Origin: Colletes latitarsis
Taxonomy: Eukaryota > Arthropoda > Insecta > Hymenoptera > Colletidae
DNA length: 64,000 nucleotides
Assembly (NCBI RefSeq): GCF_051014445.1
Contig: NW_027488370.1
Span: 9,920,001 to 9,984,000 of the forward strand
Direction: 5' to 3'
Shown: positions 1 to 12,535 of the stretch, piece after piece
How positions within the stretch are numbered: position 1 is the first letter of the stretch
How the letters are laid out: every line of letters starts with the position of its first letter
Program-made: the position numbers and the translations under genes
Notes under the pieces: model-generated
Seen by the model: only the letters and a program-made list of their open reading frames with translations
What the model was told of the DNA's origin: nothing
Database searches by the model: none

Positions 1-128
1 TCGCATATTTCTCATACTTGATGGCTAGATCCTGGGCTTTTTCTGGATTGCATCACGTAGTAATGGAGTACAACACTGAAACAGTCAATTAAACCTGGTT
101 TCCATCAATATTCTAGAGGACAACGCAA

Positions 129-150
129 GTTAGGTCTAGGTTAGGCCTGG
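129..150 (+). repeat. 11-bp direct repeat inside the monomer (first example)
   Basis: GTTAGGTCTAG is followed directly by GTTAGGCCTGG, two 11-bp units differing at two positions. The same pair recurs in essentially every monomer; other forms are GTTAGGTCTGG then GATAGGTCTGG. Each half carries TTAGG or TAGG. The monomer therefore probably grew in part from a shorter repeat. The TTAGG pentamer equals the arthropod telomere unit, but only two occur per 176 bp, so this is not a telomere tract. Confidence 0.85.
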
Positions 151-395
151 GATTTGCCCTCATCAGGGTCATACTTTCGCGTTTTTCACATACTTGTTGA
201 ACAGATCCTGGGTTTTTTCTGGTTTGGATCACGTAGTAGTGTGGTACCACGCTGAAACAGTCCATTAAACCTGGTTTGGATCAATATTTTAGAGGATAAC
301 GCATGTTAGGTCTAGGTTAGGCCTGGGATTTTCACTCATCAGACTCATACTTTCGCATTCTTCACATACTTGTTGAATGGATCCTGGGTTATTTC

Positions 396-1846
396 TGGTT
401 TGGATCACGTAGTAATGTGGGACCACACTGAAACAGTCAATTAAACCAGGTTTCGATCATTATTTTAGAGGATAACGCATGTTTGGTCTAGGTTAGGTCT
501 GGGATTTGCTCTCATCAGGCTCATTCTTTCGCATATTTCTCATACTTTATGGCTAGATCCTGGGCTTTTTCTGGATTGCATCACGTAGTAATGAAGTACA
601 ACACAGAAACAGTCAATTAAACCTGGTTTCCATCAATATTCTAGAGGACAACGCATGTTAGGTCTAGGTTAGGCCTGGGATTTGCCCTCATCAGGGTCAT
701 ACTGTCGCAGTTTTAACATACTTGTTGAACGGATCCTGGGTTTTTTCTGGTTTGGTTCACGCAGTAATGTGGTACCACACTGAAACATTCAATTAATCCT
801 TTTCTTGATAAATATTTTAGAGGATAACGCATGTTAGGTTTGGGTTAGGTCTAGGATTTGCCCTCATCAGGCTCATACTTTCGCATATTTCTCATACTTC
901 ATGGCTAGATCCTGGGCTGATTCTGGATTGTATCACGTAGTAATGTGGCACCACGCTGAAACAGTCGATTAAACCTGGTTTCGATCAATATTTTAGAGGA
1001 TAACGCAAGTTAAGTCTGGGATAGGTCTGGGATTTGACCTCATCAGACTCATACTTTCGCGTTTTTCACATACTTGTTGAACAGATCCTGGGTTTTTTCT
1101 GGTTTGGATCACGTAGTAGTGTGGTACCACGCTGAAACAGTCCATTAAACCTGGTTTGGATCAATATTTTAGAGGATAACGCATGTTAGGTCTAGGTTAG
1201 GTCTGGGATTTGCTCTCATCAGACTCATTCTTTCGCATATTTCTCATACTTCATGGCTAGATCCTGGGCTGTTTCTGGATTGTATCAGGTAGTAAAGTGG
1301 TACCACACTGAAACATTCAATGCAACCTGGTCTGGATAAATATTTTAGAGGATAACGCATCTTAGGTCTGGGTTAGGTCTAAGATTTGCCCTCATCAGGC
1401 TCACAGTTTAGCGTTTTTCACATACTTCTTGAACAGATCCTGGGCTTTCTCTGGTTTGGATCAGGAAGTAGTGTGGTACCACACTGAAACAGTCAATGAA
1501 ACCTGGTTTCCAACAATATTTTAGAGGACAACGCAAGTTAGATCTAGGTAAGGCCTGAGATTTTCACTGATCAGACTCATACTTTCGCATTCTTCACATA
1601 CTTGTTGAACGGATCCTGGGTTTTTTCTGGTTTGGATCACGTAGTATTGTGGTACCACACTGAAACATTCAATTAAACCTGGTCTTGATAAATATTTTAG
1701 AGGATAACGCATGTTAGGTCTAGGTTAGGCCTGGGATTTTCACTCATCAGACTCATACTTTCGCATTCTTCACATACTTGTTGAACGGATCCTGGGTTAT
1801 TTCTGGTTTGGATCACGTAGTAATGTGGGACCACACTGAAACAGTC
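396..1846 (+). repeat. HOR block, copy 1 of an 18-monomer-offset pair
   Basis: This block of about 8.2 monomers recurs at 3564-5014, exactly 3,168 bp (18 x 176) downstream, with almost no differences. Shared diagnostic variants include CATGTTTGGTC, AATTAATCCTTTTC and the CAATGCAACC monomer. Upstream of about 396 and 3564 the monomers differ, and downstream the match ends at the AAGTAAACC versus AAATAAACC difference. The 1.7 kb between the copies is not shared at this offset. Confidence 0.85.
556..731 (+). repeat. representative class A monomer (176 bp)
   Basis: Unit from GATCCTGGG at 556 to the next at 732. It is preceded by the class A left flank ATGGCTA and followed by GGGCTTTTTCTGG and ATTGCATCACG. 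Its palindrome centre is lost (GAAGTACAACAC instead of GTGGTACCACAC). Class A has three recurrent right halves: GCTTTTT with GCATCAC, GCTGTTT with GTATCAC, and GCTATTT with GGATCAC. They co-occur with different downstream variants, so they behave as subclasses. Confidence 0.8.
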
Positions 1847-3573
1847 AAGTAAACCTGGCTTCGATCAATATTTTAGAGAATAATTCATGTTAGGTCTAAG
1901 TTAGGTCTGGGATTTTCTCTCATCAGGCTCATTCTTTCGCATATTTCTCATACATGTTGAACAGATCCTGGGTTTTTTCTGGTTTGGATCAGGTATTAAT
2001 GTGGGACCACACTGAAACAATCAATTAAACCTGATCTTTATAAATATTTTAGAGGATAATGCATGTTAGGTCTGGGTTAGGTCTAGGATTTGCCCTCATC
2101 AGGCTCATACTTTCGCATATTTCTCACACTTCATGGCTAGATCCTGGGCTGTTTCTGGATTGGATCACGTAGTAATGTGGTACCACGCTGAAACAGTCAA
2201 TTAAACCTGGTTTCGATCAATATTTTAGAGGATAAAGCAAATTAGGTCTGGGATAGGTCTAGGATTTGCCCTCATCAGGCTCTTACTTTCGCATATTTCT
2301 CATACTTCATGGCTAGATCCTGGGATATTTCTGGATTGGATCACGTAGTAAAGTGGTACCACACTGAAACATTGAATGAAACCTGGTCTGGATAAATATT
2401 TCAGAGGATAACGCATCGTATGTCTGGGTTAGGTCTAAAATTTGCCCTCATCAGGCTCACAGTTTAGCGTTTTTCACATACTTGTTGAACAGATCCTGGG
2501 CTTTTTCTGGTTTGCATCACGAAGTAGTGTGGTACCTCACTGAAACAGTCCATTAAACCTGGTTTCGCTCAATATTTTAGAGGATAACGCATGTTAGGTC
2601 TAGGTTAGTTCTGGGATTAGCTCTCATCATGCTCATTCTTTCGCATATTTCTCATACTTCATGGCTAGATCCTGGGCTATTTCTGGATTGGATCACGTAG
2701 TAATGTGGCACCACGCTGAAGCAGTCGATTAAACCTGGTTTCGATCAATATTTTAGAGGATAACGCAACTTAAGTCTGGGATAGGTCTGGGATTTGACCT
2801 CATCAGACTCATACTTTCGCGTTTTTCACATACTTGTTGAACAGATCCTGGGTTTTTTCTGGATTGCATCACGTAGTAATGTAGTACCACACTGAAACAG
2901 TCAATGAAACCTGGTTTCCATCAATATTTTAGAGGATAACGCATGTTAGGTCTAGGTTAGGCCTGGGATTTTCACTCATCAGACTCATACTTTCGCATTC
3001 TTCACATACTTGTTGAACGGATCCTGGGTTATTTCGGGTTTGGATCACGTAGTAATGTGGGACCACACTGAAACAGTCAATTAAACCAGGTTTCGATCAA
3101 TATTTTAGAGAATAATTCATGTTAGGTCTAGGTTAGGCCTGGGATTTGCCCTCATCAGGGTCATACTGTCGCAGTTTTAACATACTTGTTGAACGGATCC
3201 TGGGTTTTTTCTGGTTTGGTTCACGTAGTAATGTGTTACCACACTGAAACATTCATTTAAACCTGGTCTTGATAAATATTTTATAGGATAACGCATGTTA
3301 GGTTTGGGTTAGGTCTAGGATTTGCCCTCATCAGGCTCATACTTTCGCATATTTCTCATACTTCATGGCTAGATCCTGGGCTGTTTCTGGATTTTATCAC
3401 GTAGTAATGTGGCACCACGCAGAAACAGTCGATTAAACCTCGTTTCGATCAATATTTTATAGGATAACGCAAGTTAAGTCTGGGATAGGTCTGGGATTTG
3501 ACCTCATCAGACTCATACTTTCGCGTTTTTCACATACTTGTTGAACAGACCCTGGGTTTCTTCTGGTTTGGAT
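1801..3573 (+). repeat. HOR block, copy 1 of a 25-monomer-offset set
   Basis: About ten monomers that reappear at 6201-7973, offset 4,400 bp (25 x 176). Diagnostic variants shared by both: CATACATGTTGAAC, GTATTAATGTGGG, CTTTATAAATATT, ATAATGCATG and TATTTCGGGTTTGG. The block overlaps the end of the 18-monomer pair by about 45 bp, so two different copying events abut here. Confidence 0.85.
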
Positions 3574-5014
3574 CACGTAGTAATGTGGGACCACACTGAA
3601 ACAGTCAATTAAACCAGGTTTCGATCATTATTTTAGAGGATAACGCATGTTTGGTCTAGGTTAGGTCTGGGATTTGCTCTCATCAGGCTCATTCTTTCGC
3701 ATATTTCTCATACTTTATGGCTAGATCCTGGGCTTTTTCTGGATTGCATCACGTAGTAATGAAGTACAACACAGAAACAGTCAATTAAACCTGGTTTCCA
3801 TCAATATTCTAGAGGACAACGCATGTTAGGTCTAGGTTAGGCCTGGGATTTGCCCTCATCAGGGTCATACTGTCGCAGTTTTAACATACTTGTTGAACGG
3901 ATCCTGGGTTTTTTCTGGTTTGGTTCACGCAGTAATGTGGTACCACACTGAAACATTCAATTAATCCTTTTCTTGATAAATATTTTAGAGGATAACGCAT
4001 GTTAGGTTTGGGTTAGGTCTAGGATTTGCCCTCATCAGGCTCATACTTTCGCATATTTCTCATACTTCATGGCTAGATCCTGGGCTGATTCTGGATTGTA
4101 TCACGTAGTAATGTGGCACCACGCTGAAACAGTCGATTAAACCTGGTTTCGATCAATATTTTAGAGGATAACGCAAGTTAAGTCTGGGATAGGTCTGGGA
4201 TTTGACCTCATCAGACTCATACTTTCGCGTTTTTCACATACTTGTTGAACAGATCCTGGGTTTTTTCTGGTTTGGATCACGTAGTAGTGTGGTACCACGC
4301 TGAAACAGTCCATTAAACCTGGTTTGGATCAATATTTTAGAGGATAACGCATGTTAGGTCTAGGTTAGGTCTGGGATTTGCTCTCATCAGACTCATTCTT
4401 TCGCATATTTCTCATACTTCATGGCTAGATCCTGGGCTGTTTCTGGATTGTATCAGGTAGTAAAGTGGTACCACACTGAAACATTCAATGCAACCTGGTC
4501 TGGATAAATATTTTAGAGGATAACGCATCTTAGGTCTGGGTTAGGTCTAAGATTTGCCCTCATCAGGCTCACAGTTTAGCGTTTTTCACATACTTCTTGA
4601 ACAGATCCTGGGCTTTCTCTGGTTTGGATCAGGAAGTAGTGTGGTACCACACTGAAACAGTCAATGAAACCTGGTTTCCAACAATATTTTAGAGGACAAC
4701 GCAAGTTAGATCTAGGTAAGGCCTGAGATTTTCACTGATCAGACTCATACTTTCGCATTCTTCACATACTTGTTGAACGGATCCTGGGTTTTTTCTGGTT
4801 TGGATCACGTAGTATTGTGGTACCACACTGAAACATTCAATTAAACCTGGTCTTGATAAATATTTTAGAGGATAACGCATGTTAGGTCTAGGTTAGGCCT
4901 GGGATTTTCACTCATCAGACTCATACTTTCGCATTCTTCACATACTTGTTGAACGGATCCTGGGTTATTTCTGGTTTGGATCACGTAGTAATGTGGGACC
5001 ACACTGAAACAGTC
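3564..5014 (+). repeat. HOR block, copy 2 of the 18-monomer-offset pair
   Basis: Near-identical to 396-1846 at +3,168 bp. It starts directly after a monomer ending in GACCCTGGGTTTCTTC that has no counterpart in the first copy. The match begins inside a monomer, just after the T-run, so the breakpoint lies within the repeat unit and not at a fixed monomer edge. Confidence 0.85.
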
Positions 5015-6200
5015 AAATAAACCTGGTTTTGATCAATATTTTAGAGAATAATTCATGTTAGGTCTAGGTTAGGTCTGGGATTTGCACCCATCAGGCTCAT
5101 TCTTTCGCATATTTCTCATGCTTGATCGCTAGAGCCTGGGCTTTTTCTGGATTGCATCACGTAGTAATGAAGTACAACACTGAAACAGTCAATTAAACCT
5201 GGTTTCCATCAATATTCTAGAGGACAACGCATGTTAGGTCTAGGTTAGGCCTGGGATTTGCCCTTATCAGGGTCATACTGTCGCAGTTTTAACATACTTG
5301 TTGAACGGATCCTGGGTTTTTTCTGGTTTGGTTCACGTAGTAATGTGTTACTACACTGAAACATTCAATTAAACCTGGTCCTGATAAATATTTTAGAGGA
5401 TAACGCATGTTAGGTTTGGGTTAGGTCTAGGATTTGCCCTCATCAGGCTCCTACTTTCGCATATTTCTCATACTTCATGGCTAGATCCTGGGCTGTTTCT
5501 GGATTGTATCACGTAGTAATGTGGCACCAAGCTGAAACAGTCGATTAAACCTGGTTTCGATCAATATTTTATAGGATAACGCAAGTTAAGTCTGGGATAG
5601 GTCTGGGATTTGACCTCATCAGACTCATACTTGCGCGTTTTTCACATACTTGTTGAACAGATCCTGGGTTTTTTCTGGTTTGGATCACGTAGTAGTGTGG
5701 TACCACGCTGAAACAGTCCATTAAACCTGGTTTGGATCAATATTTTAGAGGATAACTCATGTTAGGTCTAGGTTAGGCCTGGGATTTTCACTCATCAGAC
5801 TCATACTTTCGCATTCTTCGCATACTTGTTGAACGGATCCTGGGTTATTTCTGGTTTGGGTCACGCAGTAATGTGGGACCACACTGAAACAGTCAATTAA
5901 ACCAGGTTTCGATCAATATTTTAGAGAATAATTCATGTTAGGTCTAGGTTAGGTCTGGGATTTGCTCCCATCAGGCTCATACTTTCGCATATTTCTCATA
6001 CTTCATGGCTAGATCCTGGGCTATTTCTGGATTGGATCACGTAGTAATGTGGCACCACGCTGAAACAGTCGATTAAACCTGGTTTCGATCAATATTTTAG
6101 AGGATAACGCAAGTTAAGTCTGCGATAGGTCTGGGATTTGACCTCATCAGACTCATACTTTCGCGTTTTTCACATACTTGTTGAACAGATCCTGGGTTTT
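5015..6200 (+). repeat. satellite monomers between two HOR blocks
   Basis: About 6.7 monomers of mixed A and B class. From about 5382 onward they match 13130 onward at +7,748 bp, sharing for example GGCACCAAGCTG at 5523 and 13271. The first part (5015-5381) contains a lone CTTGATCGCTAGAGCCTGGG variant. Nothing but satellite is present. Confidence 0.75.
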
Positions 6201-7973
6201 TTCTGGTTTGGATCACGTAGTAATGTGGGACCACACTGAAACAGTCAAGTAAACCTGGTTTCGATCAATATTTTAGAGAATAATTCATGTTAGGTCTAAG
6301 TTAGGTCTGGGATTTTCTCTCATCAGGCTCATTCTTTCGCATATTTCTCATACATGTTGAACAGATCCTGGGTTTTTTCTGGTTTGGATCACGTATTAAT
6401 GTGGGACCACACTGAAACAATCAATTAAACCTGATCTTTATAAATATTTTAGAGGATAATGCATGTTAGGTCTGGGTTAGGTCTAGGATTTGCCCTCATC
6501 AGGCTCATACTTTCGCATATTTCTCACACTTCATGGCTAGATCCTGGGCTGTTTCTGGATTGGATCACGTAGTAATGTGGTACCACGCTGAAACAGTCAA
6601 TTAAACCTGGTTTCGATCAATATTTTAGAGGATAAAGCAAATTAGGTCTGGGATAGGTCTAGGATTTGCCCTCATCAGGCTCTTACTTTCGCATATTTCT
6701 CATACTTCATGGCTAGATCCTGGGATATTTCTGGATTGGATCACGTAGTAAAGTGGTACCACACTGAAACATTGAATGAAACCTGGTCTGGATAAATATT
6801 TCAGAGGATAACGCATCGTATGTCTGGGTTAGGTCTAAAATTTGCCCTCATCAGGCTCACAGTTTAGCGTTTTTCACATACTTGTTGAACAGATCCTGGG
6901 CTTTTTCTGGTTTGCATCACGAAGTAGTGTGGTACCTCACTGAAACAGTCCATTAAACCTGGTTTCGCTCAATATTTTAGAGGATAACGCATGTTAGGTC
7001 TAGGTTAGTTCTGGGATTAGCTCTCATCATGCTCATTCTTTCGCATATTTCTCATACTTCATGGCTAGATCCTGGGCTATTTCTGGATTGGATCACGTAG
7101 TAATGTGGCACCACGCTGAAGCAGTCGATTAAACCTGGTTTCGATCAATATTTTAGAGGATAACGCAACTTAAGTCTGGGATAGGTCTGGGATTTGACCT
7201 CATCAGACTCATACTTTCGCGTTTTTCACATACTTGTTGAACAGATCCTGGGTTTTTTCTGGATTGCATCACGTAGTAATGTAGTACCACACTGAAACAG
7301 TCAATGAAACCTGGTTTCCATCAATATTTTAGAGGATAACGCATGTTAGGTCTAGGTTAGGCCTGGGATTTTCACTCATCAGACTCATACTTTCGCATTC
7401 TTCACATACTTGTTGAACGGATCCTGGGTTATTTCGGGTTTGGATCACGTAGTAATGTGGGACCACACTGAAACAGTCAATTAAACCAGGTTTCGATCAA
7501 TATTTTAGAGAATAATTCATGTTAGGTCTAGGTTAGGCCTGGGATTTGCCCTCATCAGGGTCATACTGTCGCAGTTTTAACATACTTGTTGAACGGATCC
7601 TGGGTTTTTTCTGGTTTGGTTCACGTAGTAATGTGTTACCACACTGAAACATTCATTTAAACCTGGTCTTGATAAATATTTTATAGGATAACGCATGTTA
7701 GGTTTGGGTTAGGTCTAGGATTTGCCCTCATCAGGCTCATACTTTCGCATATTTCTCATACTTCATGGCTAGATCCTGGGCTGTTTCTGGATTTTATCAC
7801 GTAGTAATGTGGCACCACGCAGAAACAGTCGATTAAACCTCGTTTCGATCAATATTTTATAGGATAACGCAAGTTAAGTCTGGGATAGGTCTGGGATTTG
7901 ACCTCATCAGACTCATACTTTCGCGTTTTTCACATACTTGTTGAACAGACCCTGGGTTTCTTCTGGTTTGGAT
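6201..7973 (+). repeat. HOR block, copy 2 of the 25-monomer-offset set
   Basis: Matches 1801-3573 at +4,400 bp almost base for base, including the rare TATTTCGGG and GACCCTGGGTTTC changes. It ends where GATCACGTAG becomes GATCAGGTAG. Its left part also belongs to the longer match 5382-7399, which recurs at 13130-15147. Confidence 0.85.
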
Positions 7974-8734
7974 CAGGTAGTAATGTGGGACCCCACTGAA
8001 ACAGTCAAGTAAACCTGGTTTCGATCAATATCTTAGAGGATAACGCATGTTAGGTCTAGGTTAGGCCTGGGATTTGCCCTCATCAGAGTCATACTGTCGC
8101 AGTTTTAACATACTTCTTGAACAGATCCTGGGCTTTCTCTGGTTTGGATCACGAAGTAGTGTGGTACCACACTGAAACAGTCCATTAAACCTGGTTTCGC
8201 TCAATATTTTAGAGGATAACGCATGTTAGGTCTAGGTTAGGTCTGGAATTTGCTCTCATCAGGCTCATTCTTTCGCATATTTCTCATACTGGATGGCTAG
8301 ATCCTGGGCTTTTTCTGGATTGCATCACGTAGTAATGTAGTACCACACTGAGACAGTCAATGAAACCTGGTTTCCAACAATATTTTAGAGGACAACGCAA
8401 GTTAGGTCTAGGTAAGGCCTCAGATTTTCACTGATCAGACTCATACTTTCGCATTCTTCACATACTTGTTGAACGGATCCTGGGTTTTTTCTGGTTTGGA
8501 TCACGTAGTATTGTGGTACCACACAGAAGCATTCAATTAAACCTGGTCTTGATAAATATTTTAGAGGATAACGCATGTTAGGTTTGGGTTGGGTCTAGGA
8601 TTTGCCCTCATCAGGCTCATACTTTCGCATTATTCACATACTTGTTGAACGGATCCTGGGTTTTTTCTGGTTTAGATCACGTAGTAATGTGGTACCACAC
8701 TGAAACAGTCAAATAAACTTGGTTTTGATCAATA
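7974..8734 (+). repeat. satellite monomers linking the first HOR region to the 11-mer
   Basis: About 4.3 monomers. They include a monomer close to those at 1521-1712 and 4689-4880 (the AACAATATTTTAGAGGACAA type) and one with an intact 16-bp palindrome at 8158-8173. No unique sequence. Confidence 0.75.
8158..8173. repeat. 16-bp perfect palindrome at the monomer's GGTACC centre (example)
   Basis: AGTGTGGTACCACACT equals its own reverse complement. Further perfect copies are at 31232-31247 and 63977-63992. Monomers with GTAATG instead of GTAGTG keep a 12-bp core (TGTGGTACCACA). Other monomers break the centre: GTGGGACCAC, GTGGCACCACGC, GTGGTATCAC, GAAGTACAAC or GTGTTTCCAC. The intact or broken state follows monomer class. 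A twofold-symmetric site at one fixed place per monomer could bind a dimeric protein or form a hairpin. No function is shown. Confidence 0.8.
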
Positions 8735-10597
8735 TTTTAGAGAATAATTCATGTTAGATCTAGGTTAGGTCTGGGATTTGCTCCGATCAGGCTCATTCTT
8801 TCGCATATTTCTCATACTTGATGGCTAGATCCTGGGCTTTTTCTGGATTGCATCACGTAGTAATGGAGTACAACACTGAAACAGTCAATTAAACCTGGTT
8901 TCCATCAATATTCTAGAGGACAACGCATGTTAGGTCTAGGTTAGGCCTGGGATTTGCCCTCATCAGGGTCATACTGTCGCAGTTTTAACATACTTGTTGA
9001 ACGGATCCTGGGTTTTTTCTGGTTTGGTTCACGTAGTAATGTGTTACCACACTGAAACATTCAATTAAACCTGGTCTTGATAAATATTTTATAGGATAAC
9101 GCATGTTAGGTTTGGGTTAGGTCTAGGATTTGCCCTCATCAGGCTCATACTTTCGCATATTTCTCATACTTCATGGCTAGATCCTGGGCTGTTTCTGGAT
9201 TGTATCACGTAGTAATGTGGCACCACGCTGAAACAGTCGATTAAACCAGGTTTCGATCAATATTTTATAGGATAACGCAAGTTAAGTCTGGGATAGGTCT
9301 GGGATTTGACCTCATCAGACTCATACTTTCGCATTTTTCACATACTTGTTGAACAGATCCTGGGTTTTTTCTGGTTTGGATCAGGTAGTAATGTGGGACC
9401 ACACTGAAACAGTCAAGTAAACCTGGTTTCGATCAATATTTTAGAGGATAACGCATGTTAGGTCTAGGTTAGGCCTGGGATTTGCCCTCATCAGAGTCAT
9501 ACTGTCGCAGTTTTAACATACTTGTTGAACGGATCCTGGGTTTTTTCTGGTTTGGTTCACGTAGTAATGTGGTACCACACTGAAACATTCAATTAAACCT
9601 TTTCTTGATAAATATTTTAGAGGATAACGCATGTTAGGTTTGGGTTAGGTCTGAGGTTTGGCCCTCATCAGGCTCATACTTTCGCATATTTCTCATACTT
9701 CATGGCTAGGTCCTGGGCTGTTTCTGGATTGTATCAGGTAGTAAAGTGGTACCACACTGAAACATGCAATGAAACCTGGTCAGGATAAATATTTTAGAGG
9801 ATAACGAATCTTAGGTCTGGGTTAGGTCTAAGATTTGCCCTCATCAGGCTCACAGTTTAGCGTTTTTCACATACTTCTTGAACAGATCCTGGGCTTTCTC
9901 TGGTTTGGATCACGAAGTAGTGTGGTACCACACTGAAACAGTCCATTAAACCTGGTTTCGCTCAATATTTTAGAGGATAACGCAGGTTAGGTCTAGGTTA
10001 GGTCTGGGATTTGCTCTCATCAGGCTCATTCTTTCGCATATTTCTCATACTTGATGGCTAGATCCTGGGCTTTTTCTGGATTGCATCACGTAGTAATGTA
10101 GTACCACACTGAAACAGTCAATGAAACCTGGTTTCCATCAATATTTTAGAGGACAACGCAAGTTAGGTCTAGGTAAGGCTTGAGATTTTCACTGATCAGA
10201 ATCATACTTTTGCATTCTTCACATACTTGTTGAACGGATCCTGGGTTTTTTCTGGTTTGGTTCTCGTCAAATGTGGTACCACACTGAAACATTCAATTAA
10301 GCCTGGTCTTGATAAATATTTTGGGAGGATAACGCATGTTAGGTTTGGGTTAGGTCTAGGATTTGCCCTCATCAGGCTCATACTTTCGCATATTTCACAT
10401 ACTTGATGGCTAGATCCTGGGCTGTTTCTGGATTGTATCACGTAGTAATGTGGCACCACGCTGAAACAGTCGATTAAACCTGGTTTCGATCAATATTTTA
10501 TAGGATAACGCAAGGTAAGTCTGGGATAGGTCTGGGATTTGACCTCATCAGACTCATACTTTCGCGTTTTTCACATACTTGTTGAACAGATCCTGGG
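8735..10597 (+). repeat. 11-mer HOR, copy 1
   Basis: About 10.6 monomers repeated at 10672-12535, offset 1,937-1,938 bp (11 x 176 plus 1 to 2). Shared markers: AATGGAGTACAAC, GGTCTGAGGTTTGGCCC, ACATGCAATG, GGTCAGGATAA and a GGTTCTCGT monomer with ATTTTGGGAGG. This copy has a 1-bp loss near 10268 (CTCGTCAAATG against CTCGTAGTAATG in copy 2), which explains the 1-bp change in offset. Confidence 0.87.
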
Positions 10598-10671
10598 TTT
10601 TTTCTGGTTTGGATCACGTAGTAATGTGGGACCACACTGAAACAATCAATTAAACCTGATCTTGATAAATA

Positions 10672-12535
10672 TTTTAGAGAATAATTCATGTTAGGTCTAG
10701 GTTAGGTCTGGGATTTGCTCCGATCAGGCTCATTCTTTCGCATATTTCTCATACTTGATGGCTAGATCCTGGGCTTTTTCTGGATTGCATCACGTAGTAA
10801 TGGAGTACAACACTGAAACAGTCAATTAAACCTGGTTTCCATCAATATTCTAGAGGACAACGCAAGTTAGGTCTAGGTTAGGCCTGGGATTTGCCCTCAT
10901 CAGGGTCATACTGTCGCAGTTTTAACATACTTGTTGAACGGATCCTGGGTTTTTTCTGGTTTGGTTCACGTAGTAATGTGTTACCACACTGAAACATTCA
11001 ATTAAACCTGGTCTTGATAAATATTTTATAGGATAACGCATGTTAGGTTTGGGTTAGGTCTAGGATTTGCCCTCATCAGGCTCATACTTTCGCATATTTC
11101 TCATACTTCATGGCTAGATCCTGGGCTGTTTCTGGATTGTATCACGTAGTAATGTGGCACCACGCTGAAACAGTCGATTAAACCTGGATTCGATCAATAT
11201 TTTATAGGATAACGCAAGTTAAGTCTGGGATAGGTCTGGGATTTGACCTCATCAGACTCATACTTTCGCATTTTTCACATACTTGTTGAACAGATCCTGG
11301 GTTTTTTCTGGTTTGGATCAGGTAGTAATGTGGGACCACACTGAAACAGTCAAGTAAACCTGGTTTCGATCAATATTTTAGAGGATAACGCATGTTAGGT
11401 CTAGGTTAGGCCTGGGATTTGCCCTCATCAGAGTCATACTGTCGCAGTTTTAACATACTTGTTGAACGGATCCTGGGTTTTTTCTGGTTTGGTTCACGTA
11501 GTAATGTGGTACCACACTGAAACATTCAATTAAACCTTTTCTTGATAAATATTTTAGAGGATAACGCATGTTAGGTTTGGGTTAGGTCTGAGGTTTGGCC
11601 CTCATCAGGCTCATACTTTCGCATATTTCTCATACTTCATGGCTAGGTCCTGGGCTGTTTCTGGATTGTATCAGGTAGTAAAGTGGTACCACACTGAAAC
11701 ATGCAATGAAACCTGGTCAGGATAAATATTTTAGAGGATAACGAATCTTAGGTCTGGGTTAGGTCTAAGATTTGCCCTCATCAGGCTCACAGTTTAGCGT
11801 TTTTCACATACTTCTTGAACAGATCCTGGGCTTTCTCTGGTTTGGATCACGAAGTAGTGTGGTACCACACTGAAACAGTCCATTAAACCTGGTTTCGCTC
11901 AATATTTTAGAGGATAACGCATGTTAGGTCTAGGTTAGGTCTGGGATTTGCTCTCATCAGGCTCATTCTTTCGCATATCTCTCATACTTGATGGCTAGAT
12001 CCTGGGCTTTTTCTGGATTGCATCACGTAGTAATGTAGTACCACACTGAAACAGTCAATGAAACCTGATTTCCATCAATATTTTAGAGGACAACGCAAGT
12101 TAGGTCTAGGTAAGGCCTGAGATCTTCACTGATCAGAATCATACTTTTGCATTCTTCACATACTTGTTGAACGGATCCTGGGTTTTTTCTGGTTTGGTTC
12201 TCGTAGTAATGTGGTACCACACTGAAACATTCAATTAAGCCTGGTCTTGATAAATATTTTGGGAGGATAACGCATGTTAGGTTTGGGTTAGGTCTAGGAT
12301 TTGCCCTCATCAGGCTCATACTTTCGCATATTTCACATACTTGATGGCTAGATCCTGGGCTGTTTCTGGATTGTATCACGTAGTAATGTGGCACCACGCT
12401 GAAACAGTCGATTAAACCTGGTTTCGATCAATATTTTATAGGATAACGCAAGGTAAGTCTGGGATAGGTCTGGGATTTGACCTCATCAGACTCATACTTT
12501 CGCGTTTTTCACATACTTGTTGAACAGATCCTGGG
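10672..12535 (+). repeat. 11-mer HOR, copy 2
   Basis: Near-identical to 8735-10597. The match ends inside a monomer at about 12536, where the class B left half TTGAACAGATCCTGGG continues into a class A right half (CTGATTCTGG). That hybrid marks the exchange point. The roughly 75 bp between the two copies completes the monomer phase. Confidence 0.87.

Noticed and set aside
22..105. Weak resemblance to Pol III A box (TGGCTAGATCC) and B box (GGTTTCGATC), as in a tRNA-derived SINE
   Set aside because: Both match poorly, class B monomers lack the A-like part, and a T-run directly after it would end transcription. No cloverleaf can be drawn.
28..556. Strict dimer (A-B alternation) as the basic unit
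   Set aside because: Classes A and B do not alternate regularly: runs of two or more of one class are common, and HOR lengths include odd numbers of monomers (5, 11, 17).
1521..1712. Minus-strand open frame of 63 codons, repeated dozens of times along the window (also as 71-104 codon forms)
   Set aside because: It spans just over one monomer (192 bp against 176) and recurs at multiples of 176 bp. Because 176 is not divisible by 3, each frame is soon cut by a stop in the next unit, and longer forms arise from 1-bp indels or stop loss. Differences between copies follow the DNA variant classes, with no sign of protein-level constraint.
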